From: Pseudofabraea citricarpa
Taxonomy: Eukaryota; Ascomycota; Leotiomycetes; Helotiales; Dermateaceae
Direction: 5' to 3'
DNA length: 64,000 bases
Assembly: GCA_029641185.1 (NCBI GenBank)
Contig: JAPWGK010000029.1
Coordinates: 124,001-188,000, forward strand
Position numbers and translations under genes: made by a program. Under the pieces are notes generated by a model, which saw only the letters and a program-made list of their open reading frames with translations, was not told the DNA's origin and did not search any database. Positions 33,617-46,152 of the stretch are shown one piece after another; the first letter of the stretch is position 1, and each line of letters opens with the position of its first letter.

Positions 33617-35016
33617 ATGCTTATGCGAAGCTCTGTAAGGTCGGCGCAGGTACGTTCTTGCAATTGCTGCTACTCAATGGCACATTCTACCCAAGTCGTG
33701 GAGGGGCTATTGTTATTTGTTATCTGATACCGGCTGCGCAACCAGCTGCGGTTTGTGTCTGCCATGTAGCTAACAACTGCTGATAGAGCCTTCTGCGATC
33801 CGCCCAAGCTCCCACACGCTCCTTTGCGACTGTTCAATCAGACATTTTCAAGCCGACTGTACGTATACTCGAAAACTCCGTTACTCGGCAATCCCGAAAT
33901 CAATTGCACCCGATCTAATATTGGAGGTAGAAATATGGCGGAAAATACACCGTTACTTTGATTCCTGGTGATGGTATCGGTGCTGAGGTCGCAGACTCTG
34001 TCAAGACCATCTTCAAGGCCGACAACGTTCCAGTCGAGTGGGAACAAATTGATGTCTCTGGTGTCGAGACCGGCGACAAGCACTCCGAGGACCTCTTCCG
34101 CGAGTCGATTGCTTCCTTGAAGAGAAATAAGTTGGGATTGAAGGGTATTCTGCACACACCTGTCGAGCGATCTGGTCATCAATCGTTCAACGTCGCTCTC
34201 CGACAAGAGCTCGATATCTATGCCTCCGTCGTCCTAATTAAGAACATCCCCGGATACCAAACCCGCCACAACAACGTGGATTTCTGCATTATCCGTGAGA
34301 ACACCGAGGGTGAATATTCCGGCCTTGAGCATCAATCAGTTCCTGGTGTCGTTGAGTCCCTCAAGATCATCACCCGTGCCAAGTCAGAGAGAATCGCCAA
34401 GTTCGCTTTCTCATTTGCCCTGGCCAACAACCGCCACAAGGTCACTTGTATCCACAAGGCCAACATCATGAAGTTGGCTGATGGACTTTTCCGCAACACC
34501 TTCAATGCCGTCGCAAAGGACTACCCAACCCTCGAGACCAGCGACATGATCGTCGATAACGCCTCTATGCAGTGCGTATCAAGGCCACAACAATTCGACG
34601 TCTTGGTCATGCCCAACTTGTACGGAGGAATTCTCTCCAACATTGGAGCCGCTCTTGTTGGAGGACCAGGTATCGTTCCAGGATGCAACATGGGTCGCGA
34701 TGTTGCCGTTTTCGAACCCGGATGCCGTCACGTCGGTCTTGACATCAAGGGTAAGGACCAAGCCAACCCAACTGCCATGATCCTATCCGGATCCATGCTT
34801 CTGAGACATCTTGGTCTCGATGAGCACGCCAACCGTATCTCCAAGGCCGTCTATGATGTTATCGCCGAGGGGTAAGTTTATAATTCCATGCATTCACTTA
34901 TCTAAGTTTTGCGCTAATCCCATTCTAGAGCTGTACGAACCCGTGATATGGGAGGAGAGAGCACTACACACCAATTTACCCGAGCAGTCTTGGATAAGAT
35001 GGAGTTGGCCGGATAG
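33617..35016 (+). CDS. IDH1: Mitochondrial NAD-dependent isocitrate dehydrogenase subunit 1
   Basis: This TCA-cycle protein forms part of the NAD-isocitrate dehydrogenase octamer in the mitochondrial matrix. Exons 33617-33649, 33787-33858, 33931-34871 and 34929-35016 give about 377 residues. A basic, Ser/Arg-rich targeting presequence (MLMRSSVRSAQSLLRSAQ) precedes the isocitrate/isopropylmalate dehydrogenase fold. Diagnostic stretches are TLIPGDGIGAEV, NVDFCIIRENTEGEYSGLEH, NLYGGILSNIGAALVGGPGIVPG and the C-terminal ESTTHQFTRAVLDKM. DNASMQCVSRPQQFDV fits the regulatory Idh1-type subunit rather than catalytic Idh2, which has a metal-site DNTCMQ-like sequence; this distinction is from family knowledge. 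All four exons join without frame problems, and introns have GTACG or GTAAG donors. Confidence 0.95.
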
Positions 35017-36676
35017 GTTCTTAATGGGCTTGTACAAAGGGAAGAGGAGCAGAGCATTGGTTGTACTTTAGCATGCATTGGCACGGTGCATTTCGAACTC
35101 TTTCATAAGTCATTGACCAAATCTTTTTGAGTACTCTACTTGACATGTGATGGATGAATTAAATGCGATCCTGAGGTAGACAAAACATCCTCATCGGGGT
35201 AGGCATATGCAGATCAAAGTATGTCCCCTCCGTTATCGAAGCCAAGATTCATCGCTTAATTTCCGGTGTAAGGTTGGTCTCAGCGACTAAGTACTCTCCT
35301 TAGGTACCGTCAGTTCTAACCGATTATCTTAGTAGAATTTCAAATATATTGCCTCAAATCACCAAGTAAAATTGCTTCTTTGTGTCCACAGCAATCCCCA
35401 AACCACATCATGCATCAATTTAGTCATGTTTTCACTTTAACCTATTAACGAAGAGAATAAACAAATCAGCTAGTATTCTACGACTTGCTACAAGTCGTAG
35501 AAATGCCACTTGTCACCATCCTATATACCGTGAAAACGAGGATTTCACTTTTCTCTAGCGTCCTGATCCCGTCGGAAGCGCTCTTAGATCTGTTTCATGA
35601 GATATTTAGGCATCCGCTAATAATAATAAAATGGTTCAAATATCAGTCCCTACCTCGATAGATATACGTGGCATTAAATGGAGTCGTTTTGAGAAGAGTA
35701 TTATAAGTCAAGTTTTTTCAACAGGAGATATCACATACATGAAATATCACATAATCTAATTCTCAAGTTGAAATTATGGTTCAAACAGAAAAGCCCCGCG
35801 TGTGGCAGCAAGTTTATGGCGTTTTCGCAAGTTGGGTGTATCTTTTGGGGAATATCCTGAATCGGTTCGGTGTCCTGGTTGACTTTTGGTACATGTTGAA
35901 TTAGTGATCACTCTTGCCTTTTTCTAGCACGTGGTAGATTAATTTCTTGTCCTAATCATATGAAAATCAGAGGATTGTGGGAAGACGGTTTCGTTAGTTG
36001 AAGGCTGTAAGGCTGATCTCGCTACTTTATATGGTCGAATACTTCTGGTTGGTCTAGAACCCCATGGGGTACCACATAGTGCAATGGAACGGGTGTGGGC
36101 ATATCAGAAGATAGATATAGTGTAGCATTGAATTGGCAAAGAATGAAGTCGATATCGAAGGCCAGTAGGTACCTACTCGGCGAAGATGTCTCGAACTAGT
36201 AATGGGAAGGAGCAAGCATCACAGCTGAAAAGTTCGTGATGACTAATATTACTGGCCCACCTTTTTTTGAGAATTGCGCGCTACTGTCTTCTAGATGAGC
36301 ATAGAAAAGGACCAGGTTCAGAGTTAGTTAGGTGGTCGCTTAACTTATGCCCCTTTCGCGAGACTCGAGAGTTGTAGACTTCCATTGCATTGGTTTCAAG
36401 ATTCACTGCTACAAGGTTCATAACACTCCAAGATGAATTATACTTGATTTTATTTAATCCATAGTCAGCTTGAACTCTTCTTCATATCTGTCTCCAGAAG
36501 TATAAATCAAGCATGCTGTGTGACAAAGCAACGATTTGTTGTCGGGCGAAAAAGCGAACGAGAAAAAGTTTCCAGTCAGACATTGATCAAGATATCATGA
36601 ACTAAAGAATACTCTGCATAGAATGCAACTTTAATATACAAATTTAAAGCTAACACTTCCCAATCTATCTGCTACA
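35017..36676. other. AT-rich intergenic region with a perfect hairpin
   Basis: The 1.66 kb between the IDH gene and the 3' end of the BTB gene has no supported frame of useful length. A perfect 12-bp inverted repeat at 35476-35502 is listed separately. Confidence 0.5.
35476..35502. repeat. Perfect 12-bp hairpin with 3-nt loop
   Basis: TTCTACGACTTG is followed by CTA and then its exact reverse complement CAAGTCGTAGAA. It lies about 460 bp beyond the IDH stop codon in AT-rich intergenic DNA. Its function is unknown. Confidence 0.9.
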
Positions 36677-37726
36677 TCAGCGTGGCCTCCGTTCCTCGTC
36701 AACATAATAGTTCTCCAAGTTGCGAGCTACCGCCCAGAACTGGCGGGTTCCGTCACTGATTTCCCTTGAATAATGATTGATGATATCCTCAAGTAACTCC
36801 AGGGGCCATTTGTCCTTCTTCACGGTGTGGATCTGGTTTGAGCGACTCGTGACGACGCACAGGTGAAGAACAAGAGCCCGCAACTTGCTGTCCCTGGAAG
36901 TATTGGAGTATATATAGGGGATGCATTCCGTGAACATCCTACCCCCTTCATCGACGAATTTAAGGACCGCGTCCACGACCATGTTCTGTAGCTCGGGTAT
37001 GCGGAGCTGCTCCGCGAGCACCCACAGACCTGCGAGGGTCGTGCTTTCCTTCTCTCGCTCGACATCCTCTGCGACCATGTTTTTAGAGGGAGGCGTACGG
37101 AGGTGGATTAGATCAAGAGTTTGAGTATAGATCCAGTTGACCAGCAATCGAGCAACATCCTCGGTCGTGTCTCTGAGATGGTAGGTTTGAGTTTGTCCCT
37201 CGGTGGAATCGCCTTCGAAGGCTTCTCTGAAAACCGGCGAGTAGTGGCAAGCAAATTCTTTATGGATCTTGAAATCTCTACTGTTGCCATTACCTGCGAG
37301 CTTCAGCGTGACGATATCCGTGGGATTTCTGCCTGCGGGTTAGAGTCATTATCTCAGGTGTCTTTCGCGTATGGGTACCTACAAAAATCTTGGTTTGGCA
37401 ATCGCGCTAGCCTGTCTTCCGCGCGGAGTCCAGTTTCCGAAAAGTGAACCCTCATCCTCTGGGTTTATAGAAACTGTAGAAACTTTGTGTTGAATCGAGG
37501 TGGGGTTTTCTTCATCGGGCCTTTTTTTGAACCCAGGAAATAAGCCCTCTGTTCGATAATGTGAAGGAATGTCATCGAATAGATCACGTTGATCATTGTT
37601 AACTTTTCTAGGCATGAAAGTCTGATTCGGGTGTCGAGCAAATTGAAAAGGGCTAGCAGGAGGTGAATGAAATGAAGTATCCATATGGTTGTTCAGGTTA
37701 GGTGAACCTCTTTGGTTAAACATCAC
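36677..37726 (-). CDS. BTB/POZ domain protein
   Basis: Exons 37726-37383 and 37328-36677 give about 331 residues. The N-terminal about 115 residues are polar and likely disordered. A BTB/POZ domain follows at about 120-190: DIVTLKLAG, FKIHKEFACHYSPVFREAFEG (the classic 'hold-firm' region of fungal BTB proteins), then YHLRDTTEDVARLLVNWIYTQTL. The C-terminal part (LWVLAEQLRIPELQNMVVDAV) is the usual helical extension. Fungal BTB proteins of this type are abundant and mostly uncharacterised; some act as adaptors for Cullin-3 ligases, which is only a possibility here. The splice junction uses donor GTAGGT and the second of two nearby AGs (GGCAG), chosen because only it keeps frame. Confidence 0.87.
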
Positions 37727-38721
37727 AGCGGTATTGTTACTCTTTACTCAGGAATAATTAGCAACCTCTCCTTCGCGTAGAACTTGAATACCAGCAGCAA
37801 CAGTAAAGCCAACCTTACCTTGCTTAAAGCCTTCTCGGATTCTTACCTGCTCGTGATCAAATCTATAAATCAAGGTTTCGCAAGCGTAGTGCAATTTCCG
37901 AGTTTGGGTTACAAGTTTGAATTTGTGAGGGAGAAAAAGAGGACGAGGAAAAGGAGAGTATTATAGAAGAAAAGAGAAAGAGGATAGTGGGACAAAGAAA
38001 GACAGCGTACGTGAACCCACTCTTCCGTTGCCGATCGGCGGTAAGTATGCAATAATATCGACAAAGAAGAAAAGAGAAAGAAAGAAAAAATCGTTGTGTC
38101 ATGATGGCCCCTGTATAAAGGGCTCAACTAATGAATGACTTGTGTATACCGCAGGCATCTTGGGAATCCCTCCAAAATTTCCCACCATCTTACCTACCAG
38201 AAGCAGGTAAATTCCTTCAAATTAAATCAGAATCTTTTGATATTTAGTTTTACATAATATGACATTTCTTGATAGCTTTTGGCCTCACAGCGACGATTAT
38301 ATGTTCCTCTCTTTCTTGCATGTCCTTTCCAGAAGTTAAGCGAGCGGTGGAAGGCAGATTGTTAAGTCAAGCAAGACGAGCTACCTAGCTGCCCAGGTAA
38401 GATGGAGCGTATTAGTTAAGGAGAGGCGTTATCTTTTACCAGGACAGCAGACGAAGAAGAAAGCAAAAGAAGGGACAAGTAGTCAAAAAGGAGTTCTCCA
38501 ACTCATCACTGAAACTGCTGAGCCAACCTAACAACACCTGCAGTCATAATCTCATAAATTCATCCATCTAGTACTACCAATAAGCTACGTGAGAAAAGTA
38601 AAGATATTCTTTCTCGAGAGCCATTGAAATCCCTCTCTTCAGAAATAATAGTATACAGAAAGAAAGAAGAACGAGTGGGTATCATCACCAAATCAACAAC
38701 ATCCGCACATACACTCAACCA
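37727..38721. other. Promoter of the BTB gene and 3' flank of the CAP gene
   Basis: Purine-rich stretches (GAGAAAAAGAGG, AAGAAAAGAGAAAG) occur near 37930-38090. These are pyrimidine-rich on the minus strand, as expected for an upstream region of the BTB gene. No gene is supported. Confidence 0.5.
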
Positions 38722-39481
38722 CTAAAACCTCAGCTCTCTACCGAGAACCAAGACGGCGACACCAACCAACACTCTCGCCACATCCACGACTTCATTCCGA
38801 GCCGCCGCACTCGTCGTGCTTCCCGACTCGACCGTATCACTCTCAGAGCCATCGATCTGCGCCAGCACATTCCACTCAAAGTACTCGTTATCCTGCCCGA
38901 CGATATTGCCCGGCGGGTAGTATTCGCAGACGACATACCAGCCCGGCGTATCATTTTCGCCCTGGCACGAAGTCCTCGCACATCCGACCGTCGTGGTATT
39001 CGCCCAGACGAGCTGCGTAAAGTGGCCTGTGCTCTCGCTGAAGCCCGGGGATCTGAAATTGTACATCTCGCGCTCGAGACCCCAGGCATCGACGCTCGCC
39101 GAGGCATTGGGATAGCCTGCAGCTAGGTTCTCGCCCGTTGGACCACCCTGCTCGCCATTAGCAAGACACAGAAGAAGAAAAACAAGATAGAAAACTTACA
39201 GAGTGTTCGAAATTGCACTCATCACTCCAATCCTGTGCAAAGTCTGCTGAGGTGTCGTTCCACGACAGATCACTGGCATTGTGCTGTGCGCGGTAGAAAT
39301 TATGTGCGTCGAGAATGGAGGATCGGAAGGTCGAGTCGGAGCTATACTGCGAGCTAGTAGCTTCTGGGACGGAGGCGCTGCCAGTGGCCGTTACAACGAC
39401 AGTTGAGACTTGTTGTGCTGCTGATGCTGATGCATAGAGCAGGACTACGAGTGAGAGTTGCGAGGAGAAATGCATCGTCAA
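38722..39481 (-). CDS. Secreted CAP-domain (PR-1/SCP) protein, possibly GPI-anchored
   Basis: Exons 39481-39200 and 39147-38722 give about 235 residues. A signal peptide begins the protein (hydrophobic LSLVVLLYASASAAQ). After a Ser/Thr-rich linker the CAP domain starts at about residue 53 (ILDAHNFYRAQHNASDLSWNDT). It contains the two family signatures HFTQLVWANTTTVGC and YVVCEYYPPGN. Fungal PR-1-like proteins (yeast Pry1 family) bind sterols and fatty acids outside the cell; this is family knowledge. The tail is Ser/Thr-rich and then hydrophobic (VVDVARVLVGVAVLVLG), compatible with a GPI-attachment signal although it ends in a short charged stretch. Two in-frame ATGs are close together (39481 and 39475); either could be used. 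Confidence 0.92.
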
Positions 39482-40277
39482 CGTGACAGTGGAAGTAGAA
39501 TTGGATGAGTGTGAGAAGTCGGGATTAGATCAACTCAATTATCTGGATTATTAAGAGCCGGTGAGACGTATATAAAGAGAAGAAAAGAGAAGAACATGAG
39601 CAGAAGACATACGTTTCCCAGGCAAGATCAAGATCAAGATACATCGAGTCAGATCTTACCCCAGGCGGAGGGAAGGAACGCCTTGCATTCCTTGAACCGG
39701 GGAATATCATCATCACCATCATCCACTACTTCTCAGACCCGATGAGTCCCCGCACTCCCAAGAGTCTCGTGTCTGCGCGCTGCGTACTGCACTGCCATCA
39801 AGGAATTGGCTTTTTTCCTGCTTCTGACGCGTCGTTCGTCGCTTGGAATCCAATTATTTCTCCAAGGTTTGCCCATGACGTAGGAAACGCGACGGACCAA
39901 TGAACGCGCGGGGAACCGGGCAGGGGGCCAAAAAGCCATTTGACATTTCGGCCGAGACCTACTTTCGTGCCTTCGAGCTCCACTTTGATGGAACTTCACC
40001 CGCAGTCTTGGGGTTCAAGCAGCAGAACATGATGGATCTTGTACTGTTTCATTCAATTCATTGTCATTCTGCATAACATCGTCTGAAGACTCCGTCTCCC
40101 TTTCCTCATATCTCCCAAGAGAAGAAAAACGCCTTCGCCATGCCTTTACAGTCCCGTCACCCAACCTCGACCCATCCCATTTCAAGAAGAGAAGAGAGGG
40201 CTCTACCAAAGAAAAGTTTCACCCTCCAAAATAATCTGGTGATGAATATTAATATTTACTTGAGAAGCTCAACAGAA
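39482..40277. other. Intergenic region
   Basis: This stretch holds the promoter of the CAP gene and the 3' flank of the trehalose gene. No coding region is supported. Confidence 0.5.
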
Positions 40278-43200
40278 TTAAGAGAGCATGGCCAGTTTCT
40301 GGAGCACTGTCAAGACACCTAGAGGCTGATTAGCAGGCTGTCATCCATGTGACATATTATTATAACGTACCAGTGACACCTTGGGTAAGTGTAAAGCCGG
40401 CTTCGGTATTTCGGCTTCCCAGGCTGACAGTTGTAACGCTTTCAACGTCCTTGTTTCTGCCCAAGTCATTTGCCCACCGGAAAATAACCTCGTCATCGCG
40501 TCCATCGCCAACGACCATCAAGAAGTCTACAGGCTTGGTTTCGGAGCCAGGCGCCATGTTCTGCTTGAGGCCATCCATAATTTGGTCTGCTGCGGTGGCC
40601 TTGGACCAATCAATTGGCTCGACAAGAACAGCTCCTAAGAAGAATGAGCTCAGGTAAGGTGAGAGGATGGGAGTCAACTTACGTTCGGTTGGGATAGCAC
40701 GGACCCGTTGTTCTTCGCAGGCATCATTAATGTGACCTGCACAATCACCTGCCAGTCGAGCTGCACTTTCTTGATCTTCGGAATCCTTGTAATGAAAAAT
40801 CAAACTGCAGTGTCTGCTTTCAACCCACGATCCAGGAGTACGCTCTTGGTAATAATTCATGATTCCTTCAACCGAGTCCTTCCAAGAACGCATCCTGTCC
40901 GGATCGGGCATTTCAACCCAGGTGGTACTTCCGAATTCTTTCAAAAAGCAACCATTCTCAGCAATGAGACCGAGACTTGGAACACGCTTGAAGAGACGAT
41001 CAAGTTCTTCAGGTTGGCGGCTAGACATGACATAAACGATATTTCGATCATCGGATATGATATCGTTTAGGACATCAATGGTACGCTGTAAAAATAAGCA
41101 TGTTTCGTCTTGAGATAAATGAAGGATATTTACCTGAGGACTAGTTAGGATGATACTAGTAGGTGAGCCCCACGATGCCAAAGTACCCTCGTAGTCTATT
41201 ATGAACAGTCTGTGTCCGGATTTTTGATACTTCTGCCCAAGGGTATTGATTGAGAGGCGAGGTACAGAGGTAGTGTCACGCTTGTGCTGCTCGTCATAAA
41301 CACTATCGAGCCTAGTTAAGAAAGCAGTAAACCAATGCTCTGCAGTATGGTGCATCACTGCATCATATAACTTATTCCATCGAATTTCCTTTTCATCATC
41401 GCCCATCTCCAAAGCGGTTTTAATGGCATCAGCGCATTGACGATAATCCCAAGGATTAACCGATAGTTCATGGCCGCCAAAAACTGAAGCACTGCCAGTG
41501 AATTCGCTCAGGATGAGAGATCCGAATTTGTTGTGCCCCTCAAATTTGCCATCTTGGCAGAATAGATACTCATGACATGTGAGGTTCATTCCTTCTCGTT
41601 GACTAGCAATCATCAAAGCATCAGCGACTGTAAGAAGCGCAAGGTACTGAGGGTAGCTGATGTCCTGCTTGAGGTAAACAACTGGCTGATAAGCGAGGTT
41701 GGCCCAAGAAGAATTGATTCTGGTAACGATGTCAGACACGGTCGCATCCAATTCTGCTTGTTCCGTCGTAGACGTAGCGACCTGGATCATGACTACGTGA
41801 TCGCGCCATTCCGGATATTTATTCAGGAACAACTCGTAAGCCAAGAGCTTTTGTCGAACTCCTCTGACATGATCAAGTTTGTCTCTAGCCACAATCAACT
41901 TTTTCCCTCGATAACGCTCTTGCATTGTGTTCAGCCATTCTGTGAGAGAGGGATCGGCTCTATTCATGTCAAGTGCAACAGGATCAATGCCAATGGCAAG
42001 GTCCACAACATTGACAAATCGATCTTCGAGTTGAACACCGTCGTTTGTCGCCTCTACGCAAAGTAGTCTGCTGCAGGTTTGCAGGAAGTGACGAGCATAC
42101 TCATGGATCTGAAAGCCAACGAGGTTGGCTCCAAGCATCCCTTCGAGCAATTCCTTGCGAACAGCCAGGCATCTGAAAACTTCCGACGAAGGGAAAGCAA
42201 CGTGCAAAAAGAATCCAATTTTCGCATCTGGCAGTTTCTTGCGGACCATAGAAGGTACCAAGAGCAAATGATAGTCATGCACCCAGATGACATCACCGCG
42301 TTTCCAGTTCTTGATAAGCTTGTCTGCAAAAGCCTGATTGACCTTGACATAGTAGACCCACGAGTGGTCTTCATATGCTTTGCTCTTTGGGTTGTCTGGA
42401 ATCTGGTAATGGAAGACAGGCCAAAGAATCTGCTTGCAGTAATGGGTGTAATGGCCATCGAAATCACCATCCTTGCAGAATACAGTCAACGAGTCGTACT
42501 CGGTGGCCAGACGGTCCTCGATATCTTGCTTTCGCTGATCCTCAAGAGCATCCGTGGGCATGCCTAATGTGCCTACCCAAATCTTGTCATTCAAGTTGCC
42601 GTTTCTGACCGCAGCCTGGACGGCATTTCGAAGGCCACCATTTCCTTGGTCGGCAGGTTCCACAGTCCAATCGGCGTTGGAGAAGACGCGGTCATGACTA
42701 TCGCTTCGACCTCCAAGCTGGGGCTGGCGTATACCGGCTCTCCCCAAAGAAGCTGCCTTCTCAAAAGTCTTATTGTGCTTGCGAACGTCTGCCGGAGGTG
42801 GAGAGCTTGCTCTCGACCGGGGTTGAGTGAACAGACGCCCTGATCCCCAAGCTGGTGAGTGGGGATCACTAGGAGCAGTTGTAGAACGACGATCGCTTAG
42901 CTTCGGAAAATGTGGACGGAGATCATTGTTATCTGACCGAGCGAAGAATTCTTCATGGTCAATATCTGCAATGGGTGTCTCGGGAGGGGTGAGATCTCTC
43001 TGCGCGAAGAGACTTGGTGTTTGAACGGTATCAAGTCGGCCAGTTCGCGTGGTGGTTGTTCGCCTCGGGTGACTTGGGCGACCACGAGCAGAGCTTGAGC
43101 TGGGGAGAGAGAAGTTGATGGTGTTGGGGAGGAAACTGTGCAGATCTTGTGGTCAGCGCTGTGCGACACTTTGCACGAGAAAAGAGATGGCGGCGCGTGT

Positions 43201-43358
43201 GACCAGCATGTCAGGTACCACGGCCTATTGGAAATTTCTGTTGCTCCTGCAGTAGCTGAGAGCTATCTTTGTTGCCACAAAGAAAAGGCTTTGAGGACCA
43301 ATTCGTCTCAAGCACCCGGAGGGTTGTGTACTTACAGCGAAACTATGAAGACAGTCAT
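40278..43358 (-). CDS. Trehalose synthase complex regulatory subunit (TPS3/TSL1 type)
   Basis: Five exons (43358-43336, 43135-41134, 41085-40683, 40634-40371, 40318-40278) join to about 910 residues. The tiny first exon gives MTVFIVSL, matching the family's N-terminus with the next exon's FLPNTINF. A Ser/Pro-rich stretch (to about residue 130) precedes a glycosyltransferase-20 (trehalose-6-phosphate synthase-like) domain: WVHDYHLLLVPSMVRKK, FFLHVAFPSSEVFRCL, GFQIHEYARHFLQ and ASQREGMNLTCHE. A trehalose-phosphatase-like domain follows. Its first motif is DYEGTL instead of DxDGTL, so the second catalytic Asp is missing and phosphatase activity is unlikely. That fits a Tps3/Tsl1 regulatory subunit rather than Tps2. 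Two STRE-like CCCCT boxes lie upstream. Intron 2 (48 bp) is in frame and lacks stops; it is called an intron because the family continues SPQ-RTIDVLN. Confidence 0.92.
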
Positions 43359-43608
43359 CGTATCTGTAACAAGAGTAAAACTAGGGCCGTTGAGCGAGAG
43401 CTGAAGGTAGAGTGCAGGAGTTGCGCCAACATGTGCTTTGAAGAAGGTGGGGTATGTAGACAGAAGTCCAGTACTGTGAGAAGGTCGATGGTGAATGAGA
43501 AAGAGGCTGCACCGACAGCTCTGGAAATTTCTCGAAGGCTGCTGCTGGCCTGGAGGGTGGGAGCTTAGGTATTGGGATGATGGGATATGCTGCAGGAAGA
43601 CACAGCAG

Positions 43609-43728
43609 AGGGGCGGCAGTGACGGTCTTAATTTAAACCTGTGAGAGGGTGAGAGGGCGAGAGGGCGAGAAGAGGGCTGTGGGACGGTAGACAGTAGACG
43701 GTAGACGGTAGATGGCTCTTTGTCCCCT
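43609..43728. promoter_or_regulatory. Two STRE-like boxes upstream of the trehalose gene
   Basis: AGGGG at 43609-43613 and CCCCT at 43724-43728 lie about 250 and 370 bp upstream of the start codon. CCCCT is the stress response element bound by Msn2/4-type zinc-finger proteins in yeast, where trehalose genes carry it. A five-base motif occurs often by chance, so this is weak. Confidence 0.3.
43637..43714. repeat. GTGAGAGG-type and GTAGACG-type short tandem repeats
   Basis: Four imperfect 8-bp units (GTGAGAGG, GTGAGAGG, GCGAGAGG, GCGAGAAG) are followed by repeated GGTAGACGGTAGA units in the upstream region of the trehalose gene. Confidence 0.75.
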
Positions 43729-44424
43729 TGGTACGGTTGCTTCCTGAGTACGGTACAGTACGGTAGACGAGCAGCTTATTATTGTTGTAGGTAGGTTGGT
43801 TGCTGTTGCAGGTCGCAATTATGAGGTAGCTTTTTGTTTTTCAGAGATACGTCAGGCACGTCAAAGTTGCATGACAACCCTGGCAGCTAGTCCCTGGCAG
43901 AAAAACGCTGTGGCTTTACCCACATCCCTCATCATCTATCATCATCATTCACCACTCACCATCCCCATCCTCCTTCTCTCTTTATGTATTGTTCATCCAC
44001 GGTACATGGCAAAGTCCTCGGCAAAGCCATCGCGATTCCCACTATTGCATGCTACGGCACAAGGTGTCCTTTTTGGGTTCGCTCGATATACTTTTCCTTA
44101 GGTTTGAGGGGTGGGTGCGCCAGAGCTGCTTCGGGGGCAGTGAGTGAGTAACTTGTCAAGGTAAGTGGCTCTCAGCCCTTGGCAACCTTGTTTTTTCTGC
44201 TTGGGCCAATTCTGTGCCAATTCTCCGCTGCTCAAACCACCAGCCACAAGCCCTCCCGATTCACCGCATTCCATGGGCTCCCTGGCTCCCTGTCAGCCTC
44301 TGCAAAACCCAGCAAGCCATCCAGCAACCTCGCAGGCAAACTACTGTAAAGTCCACGGCGGCCGTACAGTAGTGCAGTGCCCCATCATCCGGATCGACGC
44401 GCAACGAATTCAAGGAAGCGGGCG

Positions 44425-44453
44425 CAGAGGCACAGAGGCACAGAGGCACAGAG
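44425..44453. repeat. Three tandem CAGAGGCA units
   Basis: Three perfect 8-bp units plus a partial copy lie in non-coding DNA. Confidence 0.85.
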
Positions 44454-46152
44454 CAGCCTGAGCGAATAGGCCCGGCTCACGGCAACGCGTGTGCAAATCG
44501 TCTGGCTATTCCAAGCCCTGACAAGCAAAGAAGAAAAAACCCTCAAGACAACTAGCCTGCCAGCATGGCTATTCAACAGGCACCAAAAAGAGCGCATGTT
44601 GAGCCGATTGTTTCCGACCCGGCCAGCCAGAATAGCCAGATGCGATCGACACGGAATAGCCACACTTCCAAGGCCAATGAAACACTGTCAGAGCCCTCCT
44701 TCGCACCCAAATCTCTCTCAATCGCGGGCCTGCCCGCTACCAAAATATACCAGGTCCAGACGCATCTCTCACATGGGACAGCGCTACGTAAGGGTCGTGG
44801 ACGAATTTCTCCTGGCTATCACTTTTGCTGTCGTGGCCGTTCCCAGACTTTGCCCATTTTCCCATCCAGTGGCAGGCCACAGAAGAGGGGTAGTTCGTGT
44901 GATCCCGAGATCTTGTTACGCTACAACTCGCTCTTGCGTGATCGTGATCCAAGCTATTGGGTAGTGCTCCCAGCTCCTTCTCGGTCCTTTGTGCTGAGCT
45001 GGTCGTCCTTATCATGCTGATAAAGCCTCATGGTGTTGCCAGTTGGGCATCAATCAACCGATATTCTTTCAGTAAAGAGATATATCCCTATCGGTCCAAC
45101 GGAATTAGGTTCATGGCTTGGTTGCATTGCCGCAAGCTCTCTGAGCTTTTGCTCCGCAGGCATACCGGTAACGTGTTTCTTAAAAGTCTCGGCTCTTCGT
45201 CTCTCCATCTTATCCCCCAGATCAAGATCAACCATGGCACATCAGAGCTGGAGTCCCCGGCATGACAAGCACGGGGCAAGGATCAGGGGAAAAGCTGTAT
45301 CTACACTAGCCGGACTCTACTCCCGAAAGTTCCAGAGCAATGGACTTTCAAACCAACCTACCTATGGCATATGCCAGACATTCTTGCGGCACGTTACAGC
45401 AGCTCGACGGTTTTGGCAATGCTGGCTGCACGACCTTTCACTAGTGCACGGGTCCTTGCTGTAAATCTCTCACATGGAAGAGTTTGGATTCCAGCATGGC
45501 ATTTCCTCGTTATTAAGTCGTTCATTTAGCATTTTGCGGTCCAATCATGTTGATGTGACTCAAATCGAGATGCACATGGAAGCGGTCCAATGCGTCGTTG
45601 AGGGAACGTCAGCGCTTACTGTAGTTCAACTGAAGTACTCGTAGTTTGGGCCGTGTTCAGATATCCTGTATGCGAGTGCAATAAGGTTTACTGGATATCT
45701 TTTGCATCCCATATCTCATTTTGAAGATGGACATAGCCCCCGAGGATCAGCGATCAACAAGAAAAGAGACTAGGGATCGTCAACGAAGTCTGCTGATCAA
45801 AAAAGATGCTACAGAAAAGCTTGACAGTTCACAGAACTACGAATTCCGGTATTCCGAAAGTTTCGCAGAAGAGCGAACTGCCTGGGTGACAATTATCACA
45901 TGCATCAGAACTGCAAACGGCTTTGGCATTCGACGATCTTCGAAATCACACTAGCAGTGGGTAACCCTGCAATAACAGCAACAGATCATAATAGAGCCGG
46001 TATCGTTCGCCATAGTAGGCAGACCACAATTATCAAGTCGGATCATTAAGCTACTGCCGAGAGGATAAGCAACAAATTGGAAGGTTCTTCCAACAGGCGA
46101 GATTGAAAACAGACAAATTCTTATGCGTACATTCGTACATAGGTAGGTACTA

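Larger units (their letters stand above)
43359..46152. other. Long intergenic region upstream of the trehalose gene
   Basis: This 2.8-kb stretch begins with the promoter of the minus-strand trehalose gene and ends at the 3' end of the aquaglyceroporin gene. It holds short tandem repeats (43637-43714 and 44425-44453). Frames of about 100-157 codons at 44.2-45.5 kb overlap on both strands and have no recognisable protein character. No gene is supported. Confidence 0.45.

Noticed and set aside
44565..45020. Plus-strand 151-codon frame in the long gene-free region
   Set aside because: Overlapped by equally long frames in other phases and on the other strand; no recognisable domain or splice extension.
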